Shown in pieces: positions 1 through 7,978 of a DNA stretch of 64,000 nucleotides. Both the position numbers and the translations under genes were made by a program. The notes below the pieces were generated by a model that saw only the letters and a program-made list of their open reading frames with translations, searched no databases and was not told the DNA's origin. Source of the stretch: Litchfieldella rifensis (lineage in GTDB: Bacteria > Pseudomonadota > Gammaproteobacteria > Pseudomonadales > Halomonadaceae); the NCBI RefSeq assembly GCF_042646605.1, contig NZ_JBHRUG010000019.1, positions 124,001 to 188,000 on the forward strand, given 5' to 3'. Within the stretch, counting starts at the first letter, position 1. Every line of letters starts with the position of its first letter.

Positions 1-9
1 GGGGGTGGT

Positions 10-1329
10 TCAGGCGCGCTGAACTTCGCTGCGATCGTTGTTGGTGGCGATCAGGCGCGTCTTGGGGAAGACGCAGCGGAACAAGGCACCGCTGCCGGGA
101 TGGGAGTCGATCTCGAGGCTCGCATCATGGCGCAGCAGCACGTGCTTGACGATGGCCAGCCCCAGGCCGGTCCCGCCGGTGGCGGTGCTGCGGCCCTTGT
201 CGACACGGTAGAAGCGTTCGGTCAGGCGCGGGATATGCACCGGGTCGATACCGTCGCCGTCGTCCTCCACCTCGAGACAGGCACCGGCGCCGTAGGCGCG
301 CCAACGCAACACGATATGGCAGCCCTCGGCGGTATAGCGCACGGCATTGAACACCAGGTTGGAAACGGCACTGCGCAATTCCTGTTCGCTGCCCAGCAAC
401 TGGCGGTCGTCGTCGAGTTCGACACTCAGGATGTGACGCCCGCCGGAGAGCGACTCGCCATCGCGGCGAATCGCCTCGAGCAGCTCGCTGACCCGTACCG
501 GGGTCGCATCGTCGGTGCGCTGGTCGATCTCCAGGCGCGACAGCAGCAGCAGGTCGTTGACCAGGTTCTGCATGCGCGTGGTCTGTTCCTGCATCTGGGC
601 CAGGCCACGCGCGAAGCGGGCCGGCAACTGGTCGGCGTAATCCGAGTAGGTCTCCAGATAGCCGCTGAGCACCGTCAGCGGCGTGCGCAGCTCATGCGAG
701 ACATTGGCCACGAAGTCGCGGCGCATCTGTTCCAGGCGGTGCAGCCGGGTGATGTCGCGGGCCATCAGCAAACGCTCGTCGTCGCCGTAGAGGGTGATCT
801 GGAACTGCAGCACCCGGCGCTCGTCGATCGGGGATGGCAGGGTCAGCGGTTCGCGGTAGTCACGAGCATTGAAGTAGTCGATGAAGCGCGGATCGCGCAA
901 TAGGTTGGTGATGTGCTGGCCGCGGTCGTGAGCGGCCACCAGGCCCAGCATGCGCTCGGCGGCGCTGTTCCACCACTCGAGGTCGCCGCGCCGGTCGAGC
1001 ATGACCACGCTGTCATTCATCGCCTCTGACGATTCCTGGATACGCCGCAGAGTGGAACGCAGGCGTTGTTGGGTGAGGCGCTGGCCCTTCTGGTACTTGT
1101 AGAGGCGATCGAACAGCTCCCCCCACACGCCGCTGCCAGCCGGTGGTTCGTCATGCGGGTGGCGGGTCAGCCAGCGATACAGGGCACGCAACTGGTACAG
1201 GTGCATCGCCAGGTAGATACCCAGCCCGGCGGCCAATCCCAGCCCGGGCACGCCGATCACCCAGCCCGCTGCCAGACCGGCGATGGCCAAGGCGGCTAGC
1301 CGCCACAGTTCGCGGGTCCAGAGATGCAC
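10..1329 (-). CDS. phoR: Phosphate regulon sensor histidine kinase PhoR
   Basis: Inner-membrane sensor kinase that phosphorylates PhoB when phosphate is limiting. The 439-residue protein starts at GTG, one base after the phoB stop. Residues 8-45 form a hydrophobic N-terminal hairpin, about 100-195 is a PAS domain, the H-box NVSHELRTPL puts the phospho-acceptor at His212, and the ATPase part ends with a GTGLGLAIVKH glycine box near residue 390. Length and the lack of a large periplasmic domain match the PhoR family. The adjoining PhoB gene makes the assignment secure. The gene is complete: its stop lies at 10-12. Confidence 0.95.
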   Translation of the reverse strand: MHLWTRELWRLAALAIAGLAAGWVIGVPGLGLAAGLGIYLAMHLYQLRALYRWLTRHPHDEPPAGSGVWGELFDRLYKYQKGQRLTQQRLRSTLRRIQESSEAMNDSVVMLDRRGDLEWWNSAAERMLGLVAAHDRGQHITNLLRDPRFIDYFNARDYREPLTLPSPIDERRVLQFQITLYGDDERLLMARDITRLHRLEQMRRDFVANVSHELRTPLTVLSGYLETYSDYADQLPARFARGLAQMQEQTTRMQNLVNDLLLLSRLEIDQRTDDATPVRVSELLEAIRRDGESLSGGRHILSVELDDDRQLLGSEQELRSAVSNLVFNAVRYTAEGCHIVLRWRAYGAGACLEVEDDGDGIDPVHIPRLTERFYRVDKGRSTATGGTGLGLAIVKHVLLRHDASLEIDSHPGSGALFRCVFPKTRLIATNNDRSEVQRA

Positions 1330-1330
1330 G

Positions 1331-2020
1331 TCAGCCCTTGGCGGAGAACCGATAGCCGGTGCCGCGCACCGTCTGGATCAGATGCTGATGGGTGTCGCCC
1401 AACGCCTTGCGCAGGCGACGGATATGCACGTCCACGGTCCGCTCCTCGACATAGACATTACCGCCCCACACTTGATCGAGCAGTTGACTGCGAGTATAGG
1501 CGCGTTCCTGGTGGGTCATGAAGAACTGCAGCAGACGATATTCGGTAGGGCCGATATCCACGGCGCTGCCGTGGGCACTGACGCGATGGCTGGCCGGGTC
1601 CAGTATCAGGCCCTCGACCTCCACGGCTTCCTCGACCCCCTTGGGGGTGGTGCGCCGCAGCACCGCCTTGAGACGTGCCACCAGCTCGCGCGGCGAGAAG
1701 GGTTTGGTGATGTAGTCGTCGGCCCCCGCTTCGAGCCCCAGGATCTTGTTGTCCTCTTCGCTCTTGGCGGTGAGCAGGATGATGGGCAGCTCGGCGGTGG
1801 TCTCCTCACGCTTGAGGCGCCGCGCCAGTTCGATGCCGCTGGTGCCGGGCATCATCCAGTCGAGCAGCAGCAGGTCGGGTTGGTGATCGACCACCATGGC
1901 ATGCGCTGTCTGGGCGCTGTCGGCTTCCAGTACCCGGTAGTCGGCCATTTCCAGGGCCACGGCAATCATCTCGCGGATCGAGGCTTCGTCATCGACGATC
2001 AGAACGGTCTTGGCGGTCAT
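1331..2020 (-). CDS. phoB: Phosphate regulon response regulator PhoB
   Basis: OmpR-family transcription factor of 229 residues. The receiver domain has Asp10/Asp11 and phospho-acceptor Asp54 (LLLDWMMPG), the conserved Lys in TKPFSPREL, and a C-terminal winged helix (about 130-229) with the family end VRGTGYRF. It heads the phoB-phoR operon. Two direct-repeat Pho boxes lie immediately upstream (2040-2091), so autoregulation is expected. Orthology is supported by the ubiA-ubiC neighbours, an arrangement I recall from Pseudomonas. Confidence 0.96.
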   Translation of the reverse strand: MTAKTVLIVDDEASIREMIAVALEMADYRVLEADSAQTAHAMVVDHQPDLLLLDWMMPGTSGIELARRLKREETTAELPIILLTAKSEEDNKILGLEAGADDYITKPFSPRELVARLKAVLRRTTPKGVEEAVEVEGLILDPASHRVSAHGSAVDIGPTEYRLLQFFMTHQERAYTRSQLLDQVWGGNVYVEERTVDVHIRRLRKALGDTHQHLIQTVRGTGYRFSAKG

Positions 2021-2039
2021 TGGCAGGCCTCATGAAGGC

Positions 2040-2091
2040 AATGACGGAGTGATGACGATTGCAACATGCTGATATGACAATACCATGACAG
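2040..2091 (-). promoter_or_regulatory. Tandem Pho boxes upstream of phoB
   Basis: Read on the minus strand, 2091-2074 is CTGTCAT-N4-TTGTCAT and 2057-2040 is CGTCATC-N4-CGTCATT. Each is a pair of 7-mers in 11-bp register, the known geometry of a PhoB box. The upstream pair is close to the E. coli consensus CTGTCAT(A/T)A(A/T)CTGTCA(C/T); the downstream pair is weaker. They end 20 bp before the phoB start codon, so the second box may sit in the leader or over the -10 region. Confidence 0.75.
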
Positions 2092-2122
2092 CCGCTCTTG
2101 GCCGAGCCTGATGTAGCCCCGC

Positions 2123-3013
2123 TCACCCGCTCGCGGGCGGCCACAGCGCCAGGACCAGGCCGGCGAAGACCACCAGGCCCGCCCAGTGGTTGTTGAGAAA
2201 GGCGCGGAAGCAGTGTTCGCGGGAACGGTCGTGGATCAGCCAATGCTGGTAGACGAAAATCGCCGCCATGGCCGCTAGCCCCAGCCAGTAGAAACCGCCC
2301 AATGCCAGGCGAATCCCGAGCCAGCCCAGCAGTCCCAGTGTCGCGAGTTGCAGCAGGCCGATCATCAGCTTGTCGGCGCGCCCGAACAGCACCGCGGTGG
2401 ACTTGATGCCGATCTCGAGGTCGTCGTCGCGGTCGACCATGGCGTACTGGGTGTCGTAGGCCACCGTCCAGGCGACATTGGCGGCGAATAGCAGCCAGGC
2501 CTCCACCGGCAGTTCCTGACGTACCGCACCGAAGGCCATGGGGATCGCCCATGAAAAGGCAGCGCCGAGAAAGAGCTGCGGCAAGTGGGTATAGCGCTTC
2601 ATGAAGGGATAGATGAAGGCGAGGGCCACGCCCACGAAGGACAGCATCACCGTGAACAGGTTGGTGAAACACACCAGCACGAAGGCGCTGGCCACCAGCA
2701 CGCCGAACAATACCTTGGCTTCCCGCTCGCGGATGCGGCCGGTGGCCAGTGGCCGGTCGCGGGTGCGCTTGACGTGGCCATCGAAATGGCGATCGGCATA
2801 GTCGTTGACCACACAGCCGGCGGCCCGCATCAGATACACTCCGGCAACGAAGATCAACAGCACGTCACGGCTTGGCAGGCCCTCGGCAGCGATCCACAGC
2901 GCCCACAGTGTGGGCCACATCAGTAGCCAGGTGCCGATCGGGCGGTCGAGCCGCATCAGGTGCAGGAAATCGGGCAGGCGTCTGATGCCGCGGGGGGGCA
3001 AAGTCTGTTCCAT
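2123..3013 (-). CDS. ubiA: 4-hydroxybenzoate octaprenyltransferase UbiA
   Basis: Integral-membrane prenyltransferase that attaches the polyprenyl tail to 4-hydroxybenzoate in ubiquinone synthesis. The 296-residue protein carries the first Mg-diphosphate motif NDYADRHFD (about 69-77) followed by KRTRDRPLA, the second aspartate motif YDTQYAMVDRDDD (about 185-197), and eight or nine hydrophobic segments. It follows ubiC, which makes its substrate, by 29 bp on the same strand, so the two probably form a ubiC-ubiA operon. Confidence 0.95.
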   Translation of the reverse strand: MEQTLPPRGIRRLPDFLHLMRLDRPIGTWLLMWPTLWALWIAAEGLPSRDVLLIFVAGVYLMRAAGCVVNDYADRHFDGHVKRTRDRPLATGRIREREAKVLFGVLVASAFVLVCFTNLFTVMLSFVGVALAFIYPFMKRYTHLPQLFLGAAFSWAIPMAFGAVRQELPVEAWLLFAANVAWTVAYDTQYAMVDRDDDLEIGIKSTAVLFGRADKLMIGLLQLATLGLLGWLGIRLALGGFYWLGLAAMAAIFVYQHWLIHDRSREHCFRAFLNNHWAGLVVFAGLVLALWPPASG

Positions 3014-3042
3014 CGCAACCTCCAGGACGATTGGCCGATATC

Positions 3043-3591
3043 CTAGCGCGGCGGCAGGCGCAAATCATCCGCCATGGTGTCGAGGAAGAATTCCTGAACC
3101 AGCACCGCGAAGCGCCCGTGGCGGAACACCGAGCGTCGTCCCCAGGGGCCAGGGGCTGGATAGAAGGGGGCCGGCTGGTGGGTGGTTTCGATGGAACTGC
3201 GTTCGAGGTCGGGTTGACGAAACAGCCAGCTCCCCAGGGAGCGCTCCCCCAGGCGGTCCAGGCGCTGGCCGCGCAGTTGCGCCAGGGGGGCCACCGAACG
3301 CGCTACCACCCAAGGGCGTTCGGCCACACTAAGCGCCACTTCGCGCAGCCAGGCATGCCGGCCCAACGGCAGACCCAGGGCCTGGGCCTCGTCACGCCGG
3401 GGGCGGCCGATGCGCTGGTCGAGCAAGCAGACGCGGAAGTCACGGCTTCCTGCGGCCGCGATCAGGCGCGCCGTCAGCGAATCGCTGGAGGCAACCCAAT
3501 CCCACCAGGCGGGACTCATGGCCGGGCGACTGGCAGCGGCGGGATGCCAATGAGGGCATCTGCTCGCAACGATTGTCAGGCGATCGCGCAC
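3043..3591 (-). CDS. ubiC: Chorismate lyase UbiC
   Basis: Soluble enzyme converting chorismate to 4-hydroxybenzoate and pyruvate. I chose the GTG at 3591: a GGAG sits 7 bp before it, and the extra N-terminal residues (HWHP...WWDWVASSDSLT) resemble the AWLP...LDWLFDEGSLT region of Pseudomonas UbiC. The internal ATG at 3519 has no Shine-Dalgarno. The resulting 182 residues include WLREVAL, PWVVARSV, LGSWLF and GLWGRRS-like (GPWGRRSVF) family blocks. The much longer open frame running upstream overlaps the rubredoxin reductase gene and is spurious. Confidence 0.87.
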   Translation of the reverse strand: MRDRLTIVASRCPHWHPAAASRPAMSPAWWDWVASSDSLTARLIAAAGSRDFRVCLLDQRIGRPRRDEAQALGLPLGRHAWLREVALSVAERPWVVARSVAPLAQLRGQRLDRLGERSLGSWLFRQPDLERSSIETTHQPAPFYPAPGPWGRRSVFRHGRFAVLVQEFFLDTMADDLRLPPR

Positions 3592-3666
3592 CTCGCGTCT
3601 CCGGGTCAGGAACGGGGCGCGTAGTGTAACATGTGGGCTCGATGATATTGGCTTGCCAGGAGCTTC

Positions 3667-4827
3667 ATGAGCGAACCTCTGACCATTCTCGGTACCGGCA
3701 TGGCTGGCCTCGGCCTGGCCCGACAACTGCGTGCCCGGGATCCCGAGCGAGCGATCACGCTGATTACGGCGGACAGTGGCGATGACTACTCCAAGCCCCT
3801 GCTGTCTACCGGGTTCGCCAAGGGCCTGCCCCCCGAACGCCTGGCGCAACGCTCGGCGTTGGAGGTGGCGGATCAACTGGAGGCGGTGGTGCGTACCCAT
3901 ACGCGGGTCACGGCCATCGATGTCGAGGCCAACACGCTGTGGCTGGATCGCGAAGCGCTGCCCTACGGCGAGTTGGTGATCGCCACCGGGGCGGTGCCGC
4001 AGCCGCCGATGGCGATTGCCGAGAGTGTCAGCGGGCGGGTCTTCACCATCAACGATCTCGATGATTACCGCGTCTTCCATCATGCCCTGAGTCGTCTCGG
4101 CCGGCCCGGCCGGGTAGCCATCGTCGGCGCCGGACTGGTGGGTTGCGAGTTCGCCAACGATCTCGCCGATGGCGGTCATCGGGTCTGCCTGATCGCTCCG
4201 GAAACCACGCCCTTGGCGCGTCTGCTGCCCGAGCCACTGGGCAAGGCGCTGGGCGATGCCATGCGCGATAGCGGTATCGAGCTGCGGATGGGGCGCACCC
4301 TGGCCACTCTCGAAGAGGGCGGAGCTAATGTAAGTATGACATTGAGCGATGGCGATACCCTGGAAGCGGACCTGGTGCTGGTCGCCACCGGCCTCAAGCC
4401 GCGTATCCAGCTTGCCGCCGAAGCGGGGCTCGAGGTCAGTGATGCGGGTATCCATACCGACCGCTATCTGCGCACGTCGGCCCCGGGAGTCCATGCTCTG
4501 GGCGACGTGGCCTGTGTGGACGGTATCAATGCCATGTACGTACAGCCGTTGCAGGCCTGTGCCAAGGCCCTGGCGGCCACCCTCTCCGGCACCCCGACGC
4601 GAGTCAGCTATGGTCCCTGGCCGGTGCTGGTCAAGACCCCGGTATGTCCGGTGGTCTCCCTGCCGCCGAGACAGGCGCCGGCGCGTTGGCATATCGAAGG
4701 GGAGAGCCCCGACTTGACAGCCTTGGCCGAGGACGAAGACGGACGTTTGATTGGATTTGCGTTGACAGGCGCCTGCGTCAGGCGGAAAGTCGAACTGGCG
4801 CGAGCGGCCCCGGCGTTGCTAGTCTAG
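3667..4827 (+). CDS. FAD-dependent rubredoxin-NAD(+) reductase-like protein
   Basis: 386-residue pyridine-nucleotide disulfide oxidoreductase-type flavoprotein. It has an N-terminal FAD Rossmann motif (ILGTGMAGLGLARQLR), an internal NAD motif (VAIVGAGLVGCEFANDLADGG, about 147-167), and the C-terminal FAD motif (VHALGDVACVDG, about 276). These blocks and the signature YSKPLLSTGFAKG match Pseudomonas RubB closely. AGGAG lies 7 bp before the ATG. In Pseudomonas the gene follows rubA1-rubA2; here ubiC is divergent only 75 bp away and no rubredoxin gene is present, so the electron acceptor must be encoded elsewhere or differ. Confidence 0.85.
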   Translation: MSEPLTILGTGMAGLGLARQLRARDPERAITLITADSGDDYSKPLLSTGFAKGLPPERLAQRSALEVADQLEAVVRTHTRVTAIDVEANTLWLDREALPYGELVIATGAVPQPPMAIAESVSGRVFTINDLDDYRVFHHALSRLGRPGRVAIVGAGLVGCEFANDLADGGHRVCLIAPETTPLARLLPEPLGKALGDAMRDSGIELRMGRTLATLEEGGANVSMTLSDGDTLEADLVLVATGLKPRIQLAAEAGLEVSDAGIHTDRYLRTSAPGVHALGDVACVDGINAMYVQPLQACAKALAATLSGTPTRVSYGPWPVLVKTPVCPVVSLPPRQAPARWHIEGESPDLTALAEDEDGRLIGFALTGACVRRKVELARAAPALLV

Positions 4828-4839
4828 TGACGTTATGGT

Positions 4840-4879
4840 GCAGTCGTTCTCGCAGGGGGCGGCAGTCGTTCTCGCAGGG
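4840..4879. repeat. Two 18-bp direct repeats, period 22
   Basis: GCAGTCGTTCTCGCAGGG occurs at 4840-4857 and again at 4862-4879, 10 bp after the rubredoxin reductase stop and about 95 bp before the HU gene. The second copy continues into a small CGTTC...GAACG inverted repeat. It could be a duplicated protein-binding site or a slippage product; the function is unknown. Confidence 0.7.
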
Positions 4880-4972
4880 AACGACAATGCATCGCAACGG
4901 GTGTCGCTTCTCAATGAACAATAATGACGGCGGCCAGGCCGCCTTGCTTATGCCAAATCAGGAGGGTTTTTT

Positions 4973-5248
4973 ATGCGCAAACCAGAACTCGCCTCGGCGA
5001 TTGCCGAGCGTGCCGATCTTTCCAAGGACAAGGCCGGGCAGGTACTCAATGTCATTCTCGACGAGATTACCGGCAGTGTGGCCAAGGGGCAGGACGTATC
5101 CCTGATCGGTTTCGGCTCCTTCACCGTGCGCGAGCGTGCCGCTCGTACCGGCAAGAACCCGCAAACTGGCCAACCCTTGACCATTCCGGCCAGCAAGACG
5201 GTGGCTTTCAAGCCAGGCAAGGCACTCAAGGAAGCAGTGACCAAGTAG
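4973..5248 (+). CDS. hupB: HU-family DNA-binding protein, HupB type
   Basis: Small nucleoid protein of 91 residues that bends DNA as a dimer. The sequence MRKPELASAIAERADLSK, the GFGSFTVRERAARTGKNPQTG arm and the PASKTVAFKPGKALK tail define the bacterial DNABII family; the start MRKPEL and total length fit HU more than IHF. AGGAGG precedes the ATG. It stands alone after the rubredoxin reductase gene, the same neighbour as in Pseudomonas. Confidence 0.95.
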   Translation: MRKPELASAIAERADLSKDKAGQVLNVILDEITGSVAKGQDVSLIGFGSFTVRERAARTGKNPQTGQPLTIPASKTVAFKPGKALKEAVTK

Positions 5249-5319
5249 CGCCGGCTTCGGAGCCTTTCGAGGCTGCCTGGTGTTGGAGCATCGAGAGGGG
5301 GAACCCTGCGCCAGGCCCC

Positions 5320-5343
5320 GCCGGCTGTCATTCAGCAGCCGGC
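5320..5343 (+). terminator. Possible weak terminator after hupB
   Basis: GCCGGCTG and CAGCCGGC form an 8-bp perfect stem with an 8-nt loop in the hupB to SCP2-protein gap. The nearest T-run lies 11 nt downstream, so termination would be inefficient; it could instead be an intercistronic hairpin. Confidence 0.35.
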
Positions 5344-5379
5344 GAGCATTCCCGTTTTCCTTCTTTCGCAAGGACCGCC

Positions 5380-5736
5380 ATGAAGCTTCGATTGATGCTG
5401 TGGTTACTCGGCTTGATGCTCAAGCGTGCCCAGCGTCGCAAGCCACGTTTTCGCGATGCGCTTGCCGAGATTCGCGGCCTCGACTGGGGCATCGCCACCG
5501 AAGACCTATCCATCGCCCGCCATTACCGCATGTCACCCAAGGGCATCGAGACCGGCCCTGGCCTGCCGGTGGATCTCGACCTCGAACTACGCTTCGACGA
5601 TGAAGCCACCGCCGTCAAGGTACTCAGAAGACCCACCCAGCGGGCCTTCCTCGACGGCATGATGGCCGGTAACGTACGCCTGGTCGGCGATTCCGGCGAT
5701 CTGCAGAAACTGCAGAAGTTGCTAAAGTATCTTTGA
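5380..5736 (+). CDS. Small SCP2-like (sterol carrier fold) protein
   Basis: 118 residues starting at the ATG in GCCATGAAG. A hydrophobic N-terminus (MKLRLMLWLLGLMLKRA) is followed by a region typical of SCP2-type lipid-binding domains: LDLELRFDDEATAVKVLRR, then AFLDGMMAGNVRLVGDSGDLQKLQKLL, where the 'G.v.l.GD...l..l' end is the family hallmark. The ligand is unknown. A 7-bp tandem repeat begins directly after its TGA. Confidence 0.6.
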   Translation: MKLRLMLWLLGLMLKRAQRRKPRFRDALAEIRGLDWGIATEDLSIARHYRMSPKGIETGPGLPVDLDLELRFDDEATAVKVLRRPTQRAFLDGMMAGNVRLVGDSGDLQKLQKLLKYL

Positions 5737-5846
5737 GCTACGGGCTACGGGCTACGGGCTACGGGCTACGGGCTACGGGCTACGGGCTACGGGCTACGGG
5801 CTACGGGCTACGGGCTACGGGCTACGGGCTACGGGCTACGGGCTAC
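5737..5846. repeat. Heptanucleotide tandem repeat (GCTACGG)15
   Basis: Fifteen uninterrupted copies of GCTACGG (5737-5841) plus a partial GCTAC lie between the convergent SCP2-protein and recG genes. The array starts at the base after the SCP2-protein TGA. The perfect copies imply recent slippage or expansion. Being between two 3' ends it should not shift a frame. Confidence 0.95.
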
Positions 5847-5896
5847 AAGCCTCTGCCAGCTCGCTGCCCGAAGCTCGCCGCTCGTTGCCGGTAATC

Positions 5897-7978
5897 CTAC
5901 ACCTGCCCATACCTTCCCGCTTCTTCGCCCAGCCAGCGGCGGATCAGCGGCGTGCTGGCGGCCGGGGCCTCCTCCAGCAAGGCCTTGGCAAGAGGGCTGA
6001 CCTGTTCGAGCAGGTCGCGGTCGCGTTCCAGGTCGGCGATCTTCATCTGGGCCAGGCCGGTCTGGCGGGTCCCCAGCACTTCGCCGGGGCCGCGCAGCTC
6101 CAGGTCCTTCTCGGCGATGCGAAAGCCGTCGTTGGTTTCGCGCATCACCGCCAGCCGCTCGCGGGAGTGGGCAGACAGGGGCGGGTGATAGAGCAGTACG
6201 CAGAAGCTCTCGGTGGAGCCGCGCCCGACACGGCCGCGTAGCTGGTGCAACTGCGACAGGCCCAGGCGTTCGGGATTCTCGATGATCATCAGGCTGGCGT
6301 TGGGCACGTCGACGCCGACTTCGATCACCGTGGTGGCGACCAGCAGGTCCAGCTCACCGGCCTTGAAGGCGGCCATCACCTCGGTTTTCTCGGTGGCCTT
6401 CATGCGCCCATGCACCAGCCCGATGGTCAACTCCGGCAACGCCTCGACAAGGCTGTCGCGGGTCGCTTCCGCGGCCTGGCACTGCAGTGCCTCGGACTCC
6501 TCGATCAGGGTGCATACCCAATAGGCCTGGCGCCCCGCGGCGCATGCCTGGCGGATGCGGGTGACGACCTCGGGGCGGCGTTCGTCGGGCACGGCGACGG
6601 TCTGCACCGGGGTGCGGCCGGGCGGCAGTTCGTCGATCACCGAGACATCGAGATCGGCGTAGGCGCTCATCGCCAGGGTGCGCGGAATCGGCGTGGCGGT
6701 CATCACCAGCTGGTGAGGCGTCAGGCCGCCGGCCTCGCCCTTCTCGCGCAGGGCCAGGCGCTGGTGGACGCCGAAGCGGTGCTGTTCGTCGACGATCGCC
6801 AGGCCCAGGCGCTGGAAGTGCACGTCGCCCTGGAACAGCGCATGGGTGCCGACCACCATCTGCGCGCGGCCGTCGAGGATCGCCGCCTTGGTGTCGAGCC
6901 GCGCCTTGCCCTTGAGCTTGCCGGCCAGCCAGGCGACGTCGATGCCGAGGGGCGCAAGCCAGTCGCGAAAGGTGCGGAAATGCTGTTCGGCGAGGATCTC
7001 GGTGGGCGCCATCATCGCCGCCTGGCAGCCGTTGGCGATCGCCTGCAGCGCGGCCATCGCCGCCACCACCGTCTTGCCCGAGCCGACGTCGCCCTGGACC
7101 AGTCGCAGCATCGGCAGTGGCCGCTCCAGGTCATGGGCGATCTCGTCGAACACCCGGCGCTGGGCCCCGGTCAGGGCGAACGGCAGTTGGGTGACGAAGC
7201 GAGTCTGCAGGCCGCGCCCCGAGGTCAGCGTGGGGGCACCATCGGACTGGATGCGCAGACGCACCTGCCGCAGGCTGAGTTGGTGGGCCAGCAGCTCTTC
7301 CAGGGCCAGGCGGCGCTGGGTGGGATGCCGGCCATCGGCCAGGCGGGCGAGATCGGCGTCCGGTGGTGGCTCGTGCAGGTAGCGCAGTGAGTCATGCAGC
7401 TCGGGCAGGCGAAACCTCTCGCGCAGAGTCTCGGGAATCCAGTCGGGCAGCGAGGCGGGCGCTGCGTCGAGCACTTTCAGGGCCTGGCCGATCAGCCCTC
7501 GCAGGCGGGCCTGATTGAGACCCTCGGTGGTGGGGTAGATGGGGGTCAGGTGATCTTCCACCGGGGTGTCGTCGGCCTTGAGCAGCCGATATTCCGGGTG
7601 ATAGATCTCGAGCCCGGTGGCACCCGCGCGGGCCTCGCCGAAGCAACGCACGCGGACGCCCGGGTGGAACTGCTGTTGCTGGGCGGGGGAGAAATGGAAG
7701 AAGCGCAGGCTGAGGATGCCCGAGCCATCCTTGAGGCGCACCAGCAGACTGCGTCGCCGCCCCCGCACCACATCGCTGGCGGCCACCTCGCCTTCGACCA
7801 CCGCCTCGTGCCCGGCGCGCAGGGTGGCGATGGGCGTGATGCGCGTGCGATCCTGATAGCGCAGCGGCAGATGGAAGAGCAGGTCGGCGACGCTCTCGAT
7901 GCGCAGCCGCGCCAGCTTGGCGGCCAGTGCCTCGCCGATGCCGGACAGCGCCGTGACGGATTGCGCCAGGTCGCTCAT
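5897..7978 (-). CDS. recG: ATP-dependent DNA helicase RecG
   Basis: Helicase that regresses stalled replication forks and migrates branched DNA. The 693-residue protein has an N-terminal wedge/OB domain (about 50-160), Walker A GDVGSGKTVV (about 297-306), DEQH box VDEQHRFG, motif III TATPIPRT, and the C-terminal QLRGRVGRG motif VI plus the RecG end segment. Its ATG overlaps the oxyR stop (ATGA), the same oxyR-recG pairing as in Pseudomonas. Confidence 0.97.
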   Translation of the reverse strand: MSDLAQSVTALSGIGEALAAKLARLRIESVADLLFHLPLRYQDRTRITPIATLRAGHEAVVEGEVAASDVVRGRRRSLLVRLKDGSGILSLRFFHFSPAQQQQFHPGVRVRCFGEARAGATGLEIYHPEYRLLKADDTPVEDHLTPIYPTTEGLNQARLRGLIGQALKVLDAAPASLPDWIPETLRERFRLPELHDSLRYLHEPPPDADLARLADGRHPTQRRLALEELLAHQLSLRQVRLRIQSDGAPTLTSGRGLQTRFVTQLPFALTGAQRRVFDEIAHDLERPLPMLRLVQGDVGSGKTVVAAMAALQAIANGCQAAMMAPTEILAEQHFRTFRDWLAPLGIDVAWLAGKLKGKARLDTKAAILDGRAQMVVGTHALFQGDVHFQRLGLAIVDEQHRFGVHQRLALREKGEAGGLTPHQLVMTATPIPRTLAMSAYADLDVSVIDELPPGRTPVQTVAVPDERRPEVVTRIRQACAAGRQAYWVCTLIEESEALQCQAAEATRDSLVEALPELTIGLVHGRMKATEKTEVMAAFKAGELDLLVATTVIEVGVDVPNASLMIIENPERLGLSQLHQLRGRVGRGSTESFCVLLYHPPLSAHSRERLAVMRETNDGFRIAEKDLELRGPGEVLGTRQTGLAQMKIADLERDRDLLEQVSPLAKALLEEAPAASTPLIRRWLGEEAGRYGQV

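Noticed and set aside
3592..4692. Long minus-strand open frame continuous with ubiC
   Set aside because: It is antisense to the rubredoxin reductase gene, with a low-complexity Gln/His/Gly-rich translation; ubiC has its own GTG start with a Shine-Dalgarno at 3591.
4912..4925. AACAATAA before hupB as an Hfq/Crc motif
   Set aside because: It lies about 45 nt upstream of the Shine-Dalgarno and HU is not a catabolic gene; probably chance.
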